The notes below the pieces were generated by a model that made no database searches, was not told where the DNA came from, and saw nothing but the letters and a program-made list of their open reading frames with translations. This document shows positions 8,082 to 16,129 of a stretch of 37,901 nucleotides of DNA, in pieces. The first letter of the stretch is position 1. The number at the start of each line of letters is the position of its first letter. Source of the stretch: Bacteroidales bacterium (GTDB lineage: Bacteria > Bacteroidota > Bacteroidia > Bacteroidales > GWF2-38-335); contig JAFGXD010000168.1 in NCBI GenBank assembly GCA_016936815.1, positions 1-37,901 on the forward strand. Direction: 5' to 3'. The position numbers and the translations under genes are program-made.

Positions 8082-9321
8082 TCTTAATTTTGTCAACATA
8101 GTCAAGCTTTTCCCATGTAAAAAGTTCAACTTCCATTTCTTTTTTTCCTAGATATGGCGATTCGAAAGTTTTTTTCACAATTCTGCAATCTCTTCCCATG
8201 TGGCCATAAGCTGCAGTTTCGCGGTAAATAGGATTTCTTAATTTCAATCTTTCTTCAATTGCTGCAGGTCTTAGGTCGAATAATTTGGCAACTTTGTTTG
8301 CAATAATACTATCGTTTTCTTTAACTTTTGCTGTTCCGTATGTATTAACAAAAATGTTAATTGGTTGAGCTACTCCAATTGCGTATGAAAGCTGAACAAG
8401 AATCTCATCGCAAATGCCTGAAGCTACAAGGTTTTTGGCAATATGTCTGGCCGCATAAGCAGCAGAACGGTCAACTTTACTTGGATCTTTTCCCGAAAAT
8501 GCTCCACCACCGTGAGCACCTTTTCCGCCGTAGGTATCAACAATAATTTTTCTGCCTGTAAGTCCGGTATCGCCGTGAGGACCGCCAATTACGAACTTTC
8601 CTGTTGGGTTAACATGTAGAACAAAATCGTTTTTAAAAAGAGTTCTAACACGTTCGGGAAGTAATTCTATTGTTCTTGGAATAAGAATATTAGCAACATC
8701 GTCTTTAATTTTAGCAAGCATTCTTGCATCATCTTTATCAAAATCGTCGTGTTGAGTGGAGACTACAATGGTATGAATTTTTTCCGGACTATGGTCGTCG
8801 GAATACTGAATAGTTACCTGCGATTTTGAATCTGGACGAAGGTAGGTCATTAGTTTTCCTTCTTTACGAATTTTTGCCAGTTCCATAAGCAGGATGTGAG
8901 AAATGGTAATAGCCAGAGGCATATAATCGTCGGTTTCGCGGTTTGCATATCCGAACATCATTCCCTGGTCTCCGGCACCCTGATCCATACGGTCTGTTTT
9001 GTCTACGCCACGGTTAATATCGGGGGATTGTTCGTGAATAGCAGCTAGAACTCCACAGGAATTGCCATCGAACTGGTATTCGCTTTTTGTGTAGCCAATT
9101 TGGTTAACAACTTTACGTGCAGTTTCCTGAACGTCAATATAGATTTGTGACTTTACCTCGCCGGCCAAAATAACCTGTCCGGTTGTTACAAGGGTTTCGC
9201 AAGCTACTTTTGAATTTGGGTCGAAAGCCAAAAATTCGTCCAACAAAGCATCTGAAATCTGATCGGCAACCTTATCCGGGTGACCTTCGGAAACAGATTC
9301 GGAAGTAAATAAATATGACAT
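8065..9321 (-). CDS. metK: S-adenosylmethionine synthetase
   Basis: Cytoplasmic enzyme making S-adenosylmethionine from methionine and ATP. The 418-residue protein shows the family signatures [14 protein letters not shown] near the N-terminus, [14 protein letters not shown], the Lys-rich [15 protein letters not shown] loop and HMGRDCR near the C-terminus. Length is somewhat above the E. coli enzyme (about 384), as I recall for Bacteroidota forms. A promoter at 9450-9480 and a SAM-II riboswitch candidate at 9389-9438 precede the gene, consistent with feedback control by its own product. The 3' end overlaps the PNGase F-like gene. Assignment is secure. Confidence 0.98.
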   Translation of the reverse strand: MSYLFTSESVSEGHPDKVADQISDALLDEFLAFDPNSKVACETLVTTGQVILAGEVKSQIYIDVQETARKVVNQIGYTKSEYQFDGNSCGVLAAIHEQSPDINRGVDKTDRMDQGAGDQGMMFGYANRETDDYMPLAITISHILLMELAKIRKEGKLMTYLRPDSKSQVTIQYSDDHSPEKIHTIVVSTQHDDFDKDDARMLAKIKDDVANILIPRTIELLPERVRTLFKNDFVLHVNPTGKFVIGGPHGDTGLTGRKIIVDTYGGKGAHGGGAFSGKDPSKVDRSAAYAARHIAKNLVASGICDEILVQLSYAIGVAQPINIFVNTYGTAKVKENDSIIANKVAKLFDLRPAAIEERLKLRNPIYRETAAYGHMGRDCRIVKKTFESPYLGKKEMEVELFTWEKLDYVDKIKNEFGL

Positions 9322-9388
9322 TTTTAATAGTTTAAATAAATACTAAATAATTAATTTACAGTATTTTTTAGAAAATTGTGAGCTGACT

Positions 9389-9438
9389 GTTGCTTTAGCA
9401 TTTTTTTTTGTGGTTGCAATCAACTCAAATCTTTCCAC
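9389..9438 (-). ncRNA. SAM-II riboswitch in the metK leader
   Basis: On the minus strand the leader folds as the H-type pseudoknot of SAM-II. P1 is GTGG (9438-9435) pairing with CCAC, and it encloses the conserved GATTT and ATTGCAA elements. An A-rich linker leads to GCTAAA followed by GCAAC; CAAC can pair with GTTG inside the P1 loop to make P2. GATTT, TTGCAA directly before the P1 3' strand, and GCTAAA plus five bases all match, with the same spacing, the SAM-II metX aptamer as I remember it. The site begins about 12 bases after the -7 box and ends about 67 bases before metK. The fold was done by eye. Confidence 0.88.
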
Positions 9439-9449
9439 TAAATACGGTG

Positions 9450-9480
9450 TAAAAGTAAAAAGTATTTAGACTTGTTCCAA
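9450..9480 (-). promoter_or_regulatory. Promoter of metK and its riboswitch
   Basis: On the minus strand a TTG (9480-9478) is followed after 20 bases by TACTTTTA (9457-9450), which matches TAnnTTTG at all but the last position. The predicted transcript would begin just before P1 of the SAM-II aptamer. Confidence 0.65.
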
Positions 9481-9603
9481 ACAAATTGCAATTTAATTGA
9501 TGTATCTTTTATTTTCGTTTGTGGTTTTTTCTTTTGTTGTATAAAAAGAAGATATCTATGAAAACCTCTTAAGGATCAAATAATGAAAAGAAAAACTCTT
9601 CCT

Positions 9604-10647
9604 CTATTTAATCTCCTTCACAATAAAAATATACGTTGGAAAATGGTCTGAATAGCCACCTTTGTATGTGCTTCCTACGTAAGTTCTTAGTGGGTAGCCT
9701 TTGTACTGACCTTCGGCTTGCATCAGAAATTTCTTATTGAAAACAAAAGATTTATGAAAAATATATCCATTGTTCTCATCTTTTACCAAGCCGGGACTTA
9801 TTATTATTTGGTCGAAAAGATTCCATGCATCTCGGTATGCCAAAGAGCCAACTCCTTTTTTAAATAAACCTTCCATTGTATTGTAAAAAACACCTTCTTT
9901 TACTTCTTCTTTTTCGCTTACCGTTTTAAGATGCAGTTTTACACTTTCGTTGTTGGGATCGTCGTTTAAGTCGCCCATTATTATAATTTTAGCGTTTTTG
10001 TCTAAGTTTAATATAGAATCGCATATAGACTTGGTTAAATCGGCAGCAGCATTACGCAATGGCCTGCTTCTTTTTTCACCACCTCTCCTCGATGGCCAAT
10101 GGTTAACAATTACATGAATCATTTCTCCATCGAATTCTCCCGAAACCAAAAGCTGGTCTCTGGTATAGAAATCATCCATTCCCTCTATTTTAAGAGTGTA
10201 ACTGGCCGAATTTTTTAATTTAAAATACTTTGGCTGAAAAATTAATCCTACATCAACGCCTCGTTTGTCGGGAGAATCGTAATGAACTATTTCATATTTT
10301 CTGCCTTTTAACTTTTCCTGCTTAACCAAATCTTCAACAACAGTGCGGTTTTCTATTTCCGAAATTCCCAAAATCGCAACGCCGTCAGGAGTTAAATCTG
10401 TTCCAATCTGAGAAATAACATTAGCCATATTATCGAGTTTCTCGTAGTATTTGGCAGAATTCCACTTTTTGTCTCCCAAAGGGGTAAACTCTGTGTCTCT
10501 TACATCTTCGGTGTCCAATGTATCAAACAAATTTTCGAGATTGTAAAAACCAATACAACCTATTCTGAAATTTTTTTCGTTTTGTGCTGTTGAATTTAAA
10601 CTAATAGTAAAAATTAACGCAATGGTAATAATGATAGTCCTCTTCAT
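9604..10647 (-). CDS. Exported endonuclease/exonuclease/phosphatase (EEP) family protein
   Basis: A 347-residue EEP-fold (DNase I-like) phosphodiesterase with a signal peptide (cut near NSTAQ, residue 22). Conserved motifs in order: YNLENLFD (35-42), SEIEN with the metal-binding Glu, VNHWPSRRGG with the catalytic His, GDLNDDP, and SDHFP near the C-terminus. Members of this family hydrolyse phosphodiesters in nucleic acids or phospho-compounds. It is transcribed divergently from the TonB receptor, which opens an operon encoding a secreted endonuclease I, so I infer that it acts on extracellular DNA fragments in the periplasm or at the surface. The -7 candidate is at 10673-10680. Substrate is not proven by sequence. 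Confidence 0.9.
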   Translation of the reverse strand: MKRTIIITIALIFTISLNSTAQNEKNFRIGCIGFYNLENLFDTLDTEDVRDTEFTPLGDKKWNSAKYYEKLDNMANVISQIGTDLTPDGVAILGISEIENRTVVEDLVKQEKLKGRKYEIVHYDSPDKRGVDVGLIFQPKYFKLKNSASYTLKIEGMDDFYTRDQLLVSGEFDGEMIHVIVNHWPSRRGGEKRSRPLRNAAADLTKSICDSILNLDKNAKIIIMGDLNDDPNNESVKLHLKTVSEKEEVKEGVFYNTMEGLFKKGVGSLAYRDAWNLFDQIIISPGLVKDENNGYIFHKSFVFNKKFLMQAEGQYKGYPLRTYVGSTYKGGYSDHFPTYIFIVKEIK

Positions 10648-10672
10648 TTTGTAATTGTTATTTTTCAGTTTA

Positions 10673-10705
10673 CAAATCTACGTATTATTACTAGCATGTA
10701 CCCAA
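10673..10705 (-). promoter_or_regulatory. Promoter candidate for the EEP nuclease gene
   Basis: The minus strand carries TAGATTTG (10680-10673), a full match to TAnnTTTG, 25 bases before the start codon. A TTG lies 22 bases upstream (10705-10703), slightly longer than the usual 19-21 spacing. It is divergent from the TonB receptor promoter about 100 bases away. Confidence 0.5.
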
Positions 10706-10778
10706 TTGTGTTGGACATTTTTTGTTAATTATTTATTAATTTTTTTTCCTGTTCAACATTTTGCTTATTATTTTGGCG

Positions 10779-10786
10779 TATCTTTG
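10779..10786 (+). promoter_or_regulatory. -7 box of the TonB-dependent receptor operon
   Basis: TATCTTTG matches the -7 consensus fully and lies 22 bases before the ATG at 10809. The nearest TTG (10761) is only 15 bases upstream, so the -33 element is weak. The position rules against the track's TTG start at 10761, which would lie upstream of the promoter. Confidence 0.5.
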
Positions 10787-10808
10787 CCGTCTTAAGAAAA
10801 CCCATATA

Positions 10809-13352
10809 ATGAAACGAAAATTTTTACCTTTAATTCTATCCGTACTGCTACTTACGCCTTTTACAATATTTGCGCAGGTTCAACCGGATTCAACTCAGGC
10901 CGTTCAAGTGGCAATTCCAACAATTACTATTTCAGATTCCGAATTGGAAAACGAGAACGAATCACACGATTTGTCGGGATTATTGCAATCATCAAGCGAT
11001 GTGTTCGTATCAACGGCTAATTTCACTTTTTCTCCTTCCCGTTTTAGAATTCGGGGATACGATTCAGAAAATCACTCGGTGCATATTAATGGTCTTCCTG
11101 TTAACGATGTGGAAACCGGACGTGCATACTGGTCTTCCTGGGGAGGTTTAAACGATGCTGTTAGAAACAAAGAAGTTAATGATGGTGTTTCTATGTCCGA
11201 TTTCTCTTTTGGTGGTGTTGGAGGTTCTACCAACATTATTGCCAGAGCATCCGAGTACAGAACAGGTACACGATTAACCTATTCAGTTTCCAACCGTTCT
11301 TACAGAAACAGAGTAATGCTAACTCATTCAACCGGAATGAATGATAAAGGCTGGGCTTTTACTTATTCAGGATCTAGACGTTGGTCTGAAGAAGGTTATG
11401 TTGCCGGAACTTTCTACGATGCATGGAGCTATTTCTTTTCAGCAGAGAAAAAAATTAACTCGGCTCACTCTTTAGGTTTTACTGTTTTTGGCGCTCCTAC
11501 AAAAAGAGGAAAACAAGGTGTTGTAACTCAGGAAGTTCTCGATTATGCCGGCACAAACTATTATAATCCTTATTGGGGTTACCAGAACGGTGAAAAACGT
11601 AACGCCGCTGTTTCAAACTTCCACCAACCAATGGCTTTGTTTACTCATTACTGGAAAATAAACGAAAAATCGAAACTTACTTCTTCAGCAGGTTATTCAT
11701 TCGGAAGAGGAGGTTCAACTGCACTTAATTGGGATAACACAGGCGATCCTCGTCCCGATTACTATCGCTACTTGCCTTCTTACTGGTCGGAACCAATGGA
11801 CGATGAAGATTTGGCTTATCAATCGTACTACACAAACTTATGGACAGGCGACGAAGCTCCTCAATTAAATTGGGACGCCATGTATAATGCCAATTATAAA
11901 AACCTTTATACTATTGAAAATGTTGATGGTACAGCTAATAATCTTACCGGATACCGATCAATTTACATGATTGAAGACAGAAGAAATGATGTAACAAAAA
12001 CTATGATTAGCTCCGTTTACAATTCGAACCCAAACGAAAAAATGGCTATTGTTGGAGGTGTTAATGCTGTTTTGTTTAAAGGACGTAATTTTAAAACTGT
12101 TAGCGACCTTCTGGGTGGAGATTTTTGGTTAGATATAGACAAATTTGCTGAAATGGACGCTAATAATCCTGCTGTTATGGATAATAATCTGGATGTTCCT
12201 AACCATGCTGTTTACGAAGATGATGTTTTTGGTTACGATTACACAACTAACGTAAACAAATACGAAGGTTTCGGACAAGTTTCATACAGCCTTAAAAAAT
12301 TCGATTTGTTTTTAGGTATAGATCTTTCTCAAACTCAATTTTGGTACACCGGAAATATGCAAAACGGAAAATTTCCCGATGATTCCTACGGAGATAGTGA
12401 AAAACAAAGCTTTTTTAACTATGGCTTGAAAACCGGAATTCTTTACAAAATAACAGGAAGAAACTTTATTTCAATAAACGGAGCTTACCTTAACCGGGCT
12501 CCATTCATTAGAAACGCATATATTTCCCCAAGAACAAGAGATCATATTGTATCAGGTCTCGAAAGTGAAACAATTATTTCAGGAGATGCTAATTACATTT
12601 ACAGAGGACCACTTGTAAAAGCAAGACTTACAGGTTTCTACACTGAGTTTAACGACAGAGTTTGGGCAAGAAGTTTTTACCACGACGAACTAGCCACTTT
12701 TGTAAACTATATGATGACAGATGTTGATGTTATTCACGGAGGAGGTGAATTAGGTGTTGAGGTGAAGGCTTCACAAACAATTACAATTCAGGCAGCGGCA
12801 TCTAAAGCCGATTATTACTACAATTCAAGACCTAAAGTAACCATAGCGAGAGATAACGACTCCGAAATTCTTGCTGAAAACAGAACAGTTTTCTTTAAGG
12901 GATACAAATTGGGTGGAATGCCTCACACTGCTATTTCCGGAGGCTTAAAATATAACTCGCCAAAATTCTGGTTTGCCGGTATTAACGCCAACCTTTTCAG
13001 CGATATTTATGTGGAACCAAACCCGGAAAGACGAACCCTTGAAGCTTTGGAAGGTATTTACCCCGACGACCCTCAGTGGGATTTAATTCTGGAACAAGAA
13101 AAACTTCCCGATTATTTTACATTAGACATTTATGGTTATAAATCGTGGAAAGTAAAAAAATACTTTATTGGCCTTTATGTTGCTGTTGGTAACATCCTTA
13201 ACAAAACCGACATTAGAACAGGCGGTTTCGAACAACTTCGTTTCTCTACATCTTACGCCAGATTGCATACCGAAGGAATAGATAAATTCCCTTCAAAATA
13301 TTTTTATATGTTCGGAAGAACTTATTTTGTAAACATCAACTTTAGTTTTTAA
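10809..13352 (+). CDS. TonB-dependent outer membrane receptor
   Basis: Outer membrane transporter of 847 residues from the ATG at 10809, which gives the signal peptide MKRKFLPLILSVLLL...FAQ. The plug domain (about 40-180) contains FRIRGYDSENHSVHINGLPVND and the GGVGGSTNI motif; the rest is a beta barrel rich in aromatic, alternating strands ending in a C-terminal Phe (INFSF). No carboxypeptidase-like N-terminal domain and no SusD partner are present, so this is not a classic polysaccharide locus. Four bases separate it from the DUF5689 lipoprotein, and secreted nucleases flank it. I infer import of nucleic-acid fragments or phosphate-rich products, but the substrate could be different. Confidence 0.92.
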   Translation: MKRKFLPLILSVLLLTPFTIFAQVQPDSTQAVQVAIPTITISDSELENENESHDLSGLLQSSSDVFVSTANFTFSPSRFRIRGYDSENHSVHINGLPVNDVETGRAYWSSWGGLNDAVRNKEVNDGVSMSDFSFGGVGGSTNIIARASEYRTGTRLTYSVSNRSYRNRVMLTHSTGMNDKGWAFTYSGSRRWSEEGYVAGTFYDAWSYFFSAEKKINSAHSLGFTVFGAPTKRGKQGVVTQEVLDYAGTNYYNPYWGYQNGEKRNAAVSNFHQPMALFTHYWKINEKSKLTSSAGYSFGRGGSTALNWDNTGDPRPDYYRYLPSYWSEPMDDEDLAYQSYYTNLWTGDEAPQLNWDAMYNANYKNLYTIENVDGTANNLTGYRSIYMIEDRRNDVTKTMISSVYNSNPNEKMAIVGGVNAVLFKGRNFKTVSDLLGGDFWLDIDKFAEMDANNPAVMDNNLDVPNHAVYEDDVFGYDYTTNVNKYEGFGQVSYSLKKFDLFLGIDLSQTQFWYTGNMQNGKFPDDSYGDSEKQSFFNYGLKTGILYKITGRNFISINGAYLNRAPFIRNAYISPRTRDHIVSGLESETIISGDANYIYRGPLVKARLTGFYTEFNDRVWARSFYHDELATFVNYMMTDVDVIHGGGELGVEVKASQTITIQAAASKADYYYNSRPKVTIARDNDSEILAENRTVFFKGYKLGGMPHTAISGGLKYNSPKFWFAGINANLFSDIYVEPNPERRTLEALEGIYPDDPQWDLILEQEKLPDYFTLDIYGYKSWKVKKYFIGLYVAVGNILNKTDIRTGGFEQLRFSTSYARLHTEGIDKFPSKYFYMFGRTYFVNINFSF

Positions 13353-13356
13353 TATC

Positions 13357-14637
13357 ATGAAATTTAATTATAATAAAATGAATAAATCAGCCAAATTATT
13401 AGTTTTCCTTGCATTGGCAGGAATTATTTTCACAGGATGTGTGAAGCAGGAATTTGATCAGCCCGAAAAGCAAAATATTCCTGAGGGAACAAAAATTACT
13501 ATTGCAGAATTGCGACAAATGGCAATAGATAGTGTAACAAATGTTCCGGGCGCCACTAAGTATCGTTTCGAAGAAGATTATTCGTTATATGCAACAGTTA
13601 CAATGGACGAAGCTCGTTCGGCAAATCTTTACAAATCTGTTTACGTGCAGGATGGAACAGGTGCTATTAACCTTCAGCTTTTATATTCCGGTAGTCTTTA
13701 TGAAGGCGATTCTATTCGTATTCAACTTAAAGGACTTTCTTTGTTGCCATACAACGGCGCTTTGCAAATTGACTCCGTAGATATTGAAAAAAATATTGTG
13801 AAATTAGCTACCAAAAGAACAGTTGAACCTGTTTCTGTTAGTATTACGGATATTATGACCGGCGCTTACGAAGCTACTCTTGTTAAAATTGAAAACGTTC
13901 AGTTTGTTGAGGGTGAAATAGGTCAGACCTGGGCTGCTTTTGAAGTCAATACAAACAGAACAATAGAAGATTGCGATGGTCAAACTATTATTGTTAGAAC
14001 AAGCGGTTGGTCTAATTTTTATGGCGACACTCTTCCTTCCGGAAATGGCTCTATGGTTGCAGTAGCAAGTGTTTACGGTTCCGACCTTCAGGTTTACGTT
14101 CGTTCCTTGGAAGAAGTTAATATGACAGCCAATCGTTGCGGAGAATCTGCCGGCACTACCTATCTATCTAAAGATTTTGCCGATAACAATGTAACTTCCG
14201 GTGGATGGGTTACAAAAAATGTAACCGGTGCCGTTAACTGGTATATTTATGAAGCCGCAGGCGATCCTTGTGGTGCTATAAAGAACTATATTAGTGGAGC
14301 AAATCAGGCTTGCGAAACCTGGCTTATTTCTCCTGCAGTTGATTTAACTTCAGCAACAAATCCTTACTTTAAATTCAGAAACGCTTGTTCTTACAGCGGT
14401 GCGGAAATGGAGGTTTTTGTTTCTACTAATTACGATGGCACAAGTGCTCCATCTACAGCAACATGGACTCCTCTTTCTTATGTTTTATCGGCAGGATTTT
14501 TTGCATGGGCCGATTCAGGAAACATAGATTTTAATGCATACAAAACTTCAAACGTTCGTGTTGCTTTTAAATACACCGGCTCTAGTACCGACGGAAGAAC
14601 TTGGGAAGTAGATGATATTAAAATAAAAGGTGAATAA
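13357..14637 (+). CDS. DUF5689 plus choice-of-anchor-J lipoprotein
   Basis: Lipoprotein of 426 residues with the lipobox IFTGC (Cys28). The ATG at 13378 (residue 8) is an equally good start. Residues about 45-255 resemble DUF5689, an OB-like beta domain, with the segments VYVQDGTGAINLQL and GDSIRIQLKGL. Residues about 266-426 form a choice-of-anchor-J jelly-roll module, from YLSKDFAD to DGRTWEVDDIKI. The module is strikingly similar to the first module of the next gene. As a likely surface-exposed lipoprotein paired with a TonB receptor, it could play the ligand-capture part that SusD plays elsewhere; that is inference. A terminator-like hairpin follows the gene. Confidence 0.85.
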   Translation: MKFNYNKMNKSAKLLVFLALAGIIFTGCVKQEFDQPEKQNIPEGTKITIAELRQMAIDSVTNVPGATKYRFEEDYSLYATVTMDEARSANLYKSVYVQDGTGAINLQLLYSGSLYEGDSIRIQLKGLSLLPYNGALQIDSVDIEKNIVKLATKRTVEPVSVSITDIMTGAYEATLVKIENVQFVEGEIGQTWAAFEVNTNRTIEDCDGQTIIVRTSGWSNFYGDTLPSGNGSMVAVASVYGSDLQVYVRSLEEVNMTANRCGESAGTTYLSKDFADNNVTSGGWVTKNVTGAVNWYIYEAAGDPCGAIKNYISGANQACETWLISPAVDLTSATNPYFKFRNACSYSGAEMEVFVSTNYDGTSAPSTATWTPLSYVLSAGFFAWADSGNIDFNAYKTSNVRVAFKYTGSSTDGRTWEVDDIKIKGE

Positions 14638-14640
14638 ATT

Positions 14641-14676
14641 AAATACCTCTTGCCTTTGGTAGGGGGTATTTTTTAC
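14641..14676 (+). terminator. Terminator or attenuator inside the nuclease operon
   Basis: AAATACCTCTT pairs with AGGGGGTATTT (with G-T pairs) around a nine-base loop, followed by further T residues. It lies between the lipoprotein and the T9SS choice-of-anchor-J gene and may reduce read-through into the secreted protein genes. Confidence 0.65.
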
Positions 14677-14707
14677 AATAAATAATAACTAAAAAAAATA
14701 ATTGCTT

Positions 14708-16003
14708 ATGAAAAAATTCTACTCATTAATTATTCTGTTGACTTTTGCTTTTGCTGCAAATGCTCAATATCTTTCAAAAGATTTCGCCGATAGTGATATT
14801 AACTCAGGCGGATGGACTACTCAGAATGTTACCGGAGCTGTAAATTGGTACATTTATGTAGCTTCAGGAAATCCTTGTGCTGCAATTAAAAATTGGGACG
14901 GAACAGTTAACAATGCTTGCGAAACATGGTTAATTTCTCCTTCTGTAGATTTAACTGCCTCAACAGAACCCGTTCTAACATTTAGAAATGCTTGTTCTTA
15001 TGATGGAGCTGTTCTTCAGGCTTACGTTTCCACCGATTATTCCGGAACCGGATTACCTGCAACTGCAACATGGACTGAACTTACTTTCGACCTTTCTGCA
15101 GGATTTTTTGCTTGGGCAAATGCCAATATTGATTTATCTGCTTACAAAACCAATGGTGTTTACATTGCTTTTAAATACACCGGTTCAAGTACAGATGGAA
15201 AAACTTGGGAAGTTGATGATATTAAAATCGACGAACCTACTACTGTTGAATTAGTTTATGCAACCCTTCCTCATACAAAAGATTTTGCCGACAACAGCCT
15301 TACTTCTGGTGGCTGGACAAACCCAATTGTTACAGGAACAACCAACTGGTTTGTTGCTGAACTTGGTGGCGATTATTTTGCAAAAATTACAAACTATTCA
15401 GGTGGTGCAAATACTGCAGCAGAATCTTGGTTAGTTTCTCCGGGAATAAAAATCGTTGGTACACCAAGTGTAACAATGTCGTTCCGTAATGCTTACAAAT
15501 ACGAAGGCGATCCTTTAAAATTAATGGTTTCAAGTAATTATTCAGGAGAGGGAAATCCTAATACTGCTACTTGGACAGATATTTCTTCTGATGCAACTTG
15601 GTCACCAGGCGAATGGGCTTTTGTTGGCTCAGGAGATATTACTTTACCATCTTTTACTAACGACACAATTTATGTAGCTTTTAAATACACAGGTTCCGCT
15701 ACCGATGGAAGTACTTGGGAAATTGATGATATTCAACTTACCGGAAGCTCAAACATAGATGAAAATGTTGTGGAAAATTTTAAGGTTTTCCCAAATCCGG
15801 CAAACGAAACTATAAACCTTGAAGGAAAAACAGCTATTCAATCTGTTCAGATTATTAATATTGCGGGAGAAATTGTTTACGATTCATTCTGCAATTCAAA
15901 AACATGGAAAATAGATGTTAGCAATTACGAAGCCGGAGTTTATATGGTTAAACTTAACTTGCTTGAAGGTTCTTCAATTACAAAAAGAGTTTTTGTTGAA
16001 TAA
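14708..16003 (+). CDS. T9SS-secreted protein with two choice-of-anchor-J domains
   Basis: Secreted protein of 431 residues. The track starts at a TTG (14702), but the ATG at 14708 gives the proper signal peptide MKKFYSLIILLTFAFAANAQ. Two choice-of-anchor-J jelly-roll modules follow (about 21-180 and 190-345), each opening with KDFAD and closing with TWEVDDIKI or TWEIDDIQL. The last 75 residues are a type A T9SS sorting domain (FKVFPNPANETINLEG ... GVYMVKLNLLEGSSITKRVFVE), so the protein should cross the outer membrane and be released or anchored there. The modules may bind a polymer, but no catalytic residues are seen. Context with endonuclease I suggests a part in extracellular DNA handling. 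Confidence 0.85.
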   Translation: MKKFYSLIILLTFAFAANAQYLSKDFADSDINSGGWTTQNVTGAVNWYIYVASGNPCAAIKNWDGTVNNACETWLISPSVDLTASTEPVLTFRNACSYDGAVLQAYVSTDYSGTGLPATATWTELTFDLSAGFFAWANANIDLSAYKTNGVYIAFKYTGSSTDGKTWEVDDIKIDEPTTVELVYATLPHTKDFADNSLTSGGWTNPIVTGTTNWFVAELGGDYFAKITNYSGGANTAAESWLVSPGIKIVGTPSVTMSFRNAYKYEGDPLKLMVSSNYSGEGNPNTATWTDISSDATWSPGEWAFVGSGDITLPSFTNDTIYVAFKYTGSATDGSTWEIDDIQLTGSSNIDENVVENFKVFPNPANETINLEGKTAIQSVQIINIAGEIVYDSFCNSKTWKIDVSNYEAGVYMVKLNLLEGSSITKRVFVE

Positions 16004-16049
16004 ACTTACAGCGCTTTTTAGCGTATAAAATTTATAAAATTTGACCAGA

Positions 16050-16078
16050 GTCACCGGTAATAAATTTTTACCGGTGAC
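16050..16078. terminator. Strong hairpin between the choice-of-anchor-J and endonuclease I genes
   Basis: GTCACCGGTAA and TTACCGGTGAC form a perfect 11-base stem with a seven-base loop. It lies 47 bases after the stop of the upstream gene. It lacks a long T run on the plus strand, so it could be an RNA-stability or processing hairpin instead of a full terminator. Confidence 0.6.
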
Positions 16079-16129
16079 TTTGAGTCTTATGGAATCTGCT
16101 GATTCACCGTTTTCTAAAAAAATTGACCT

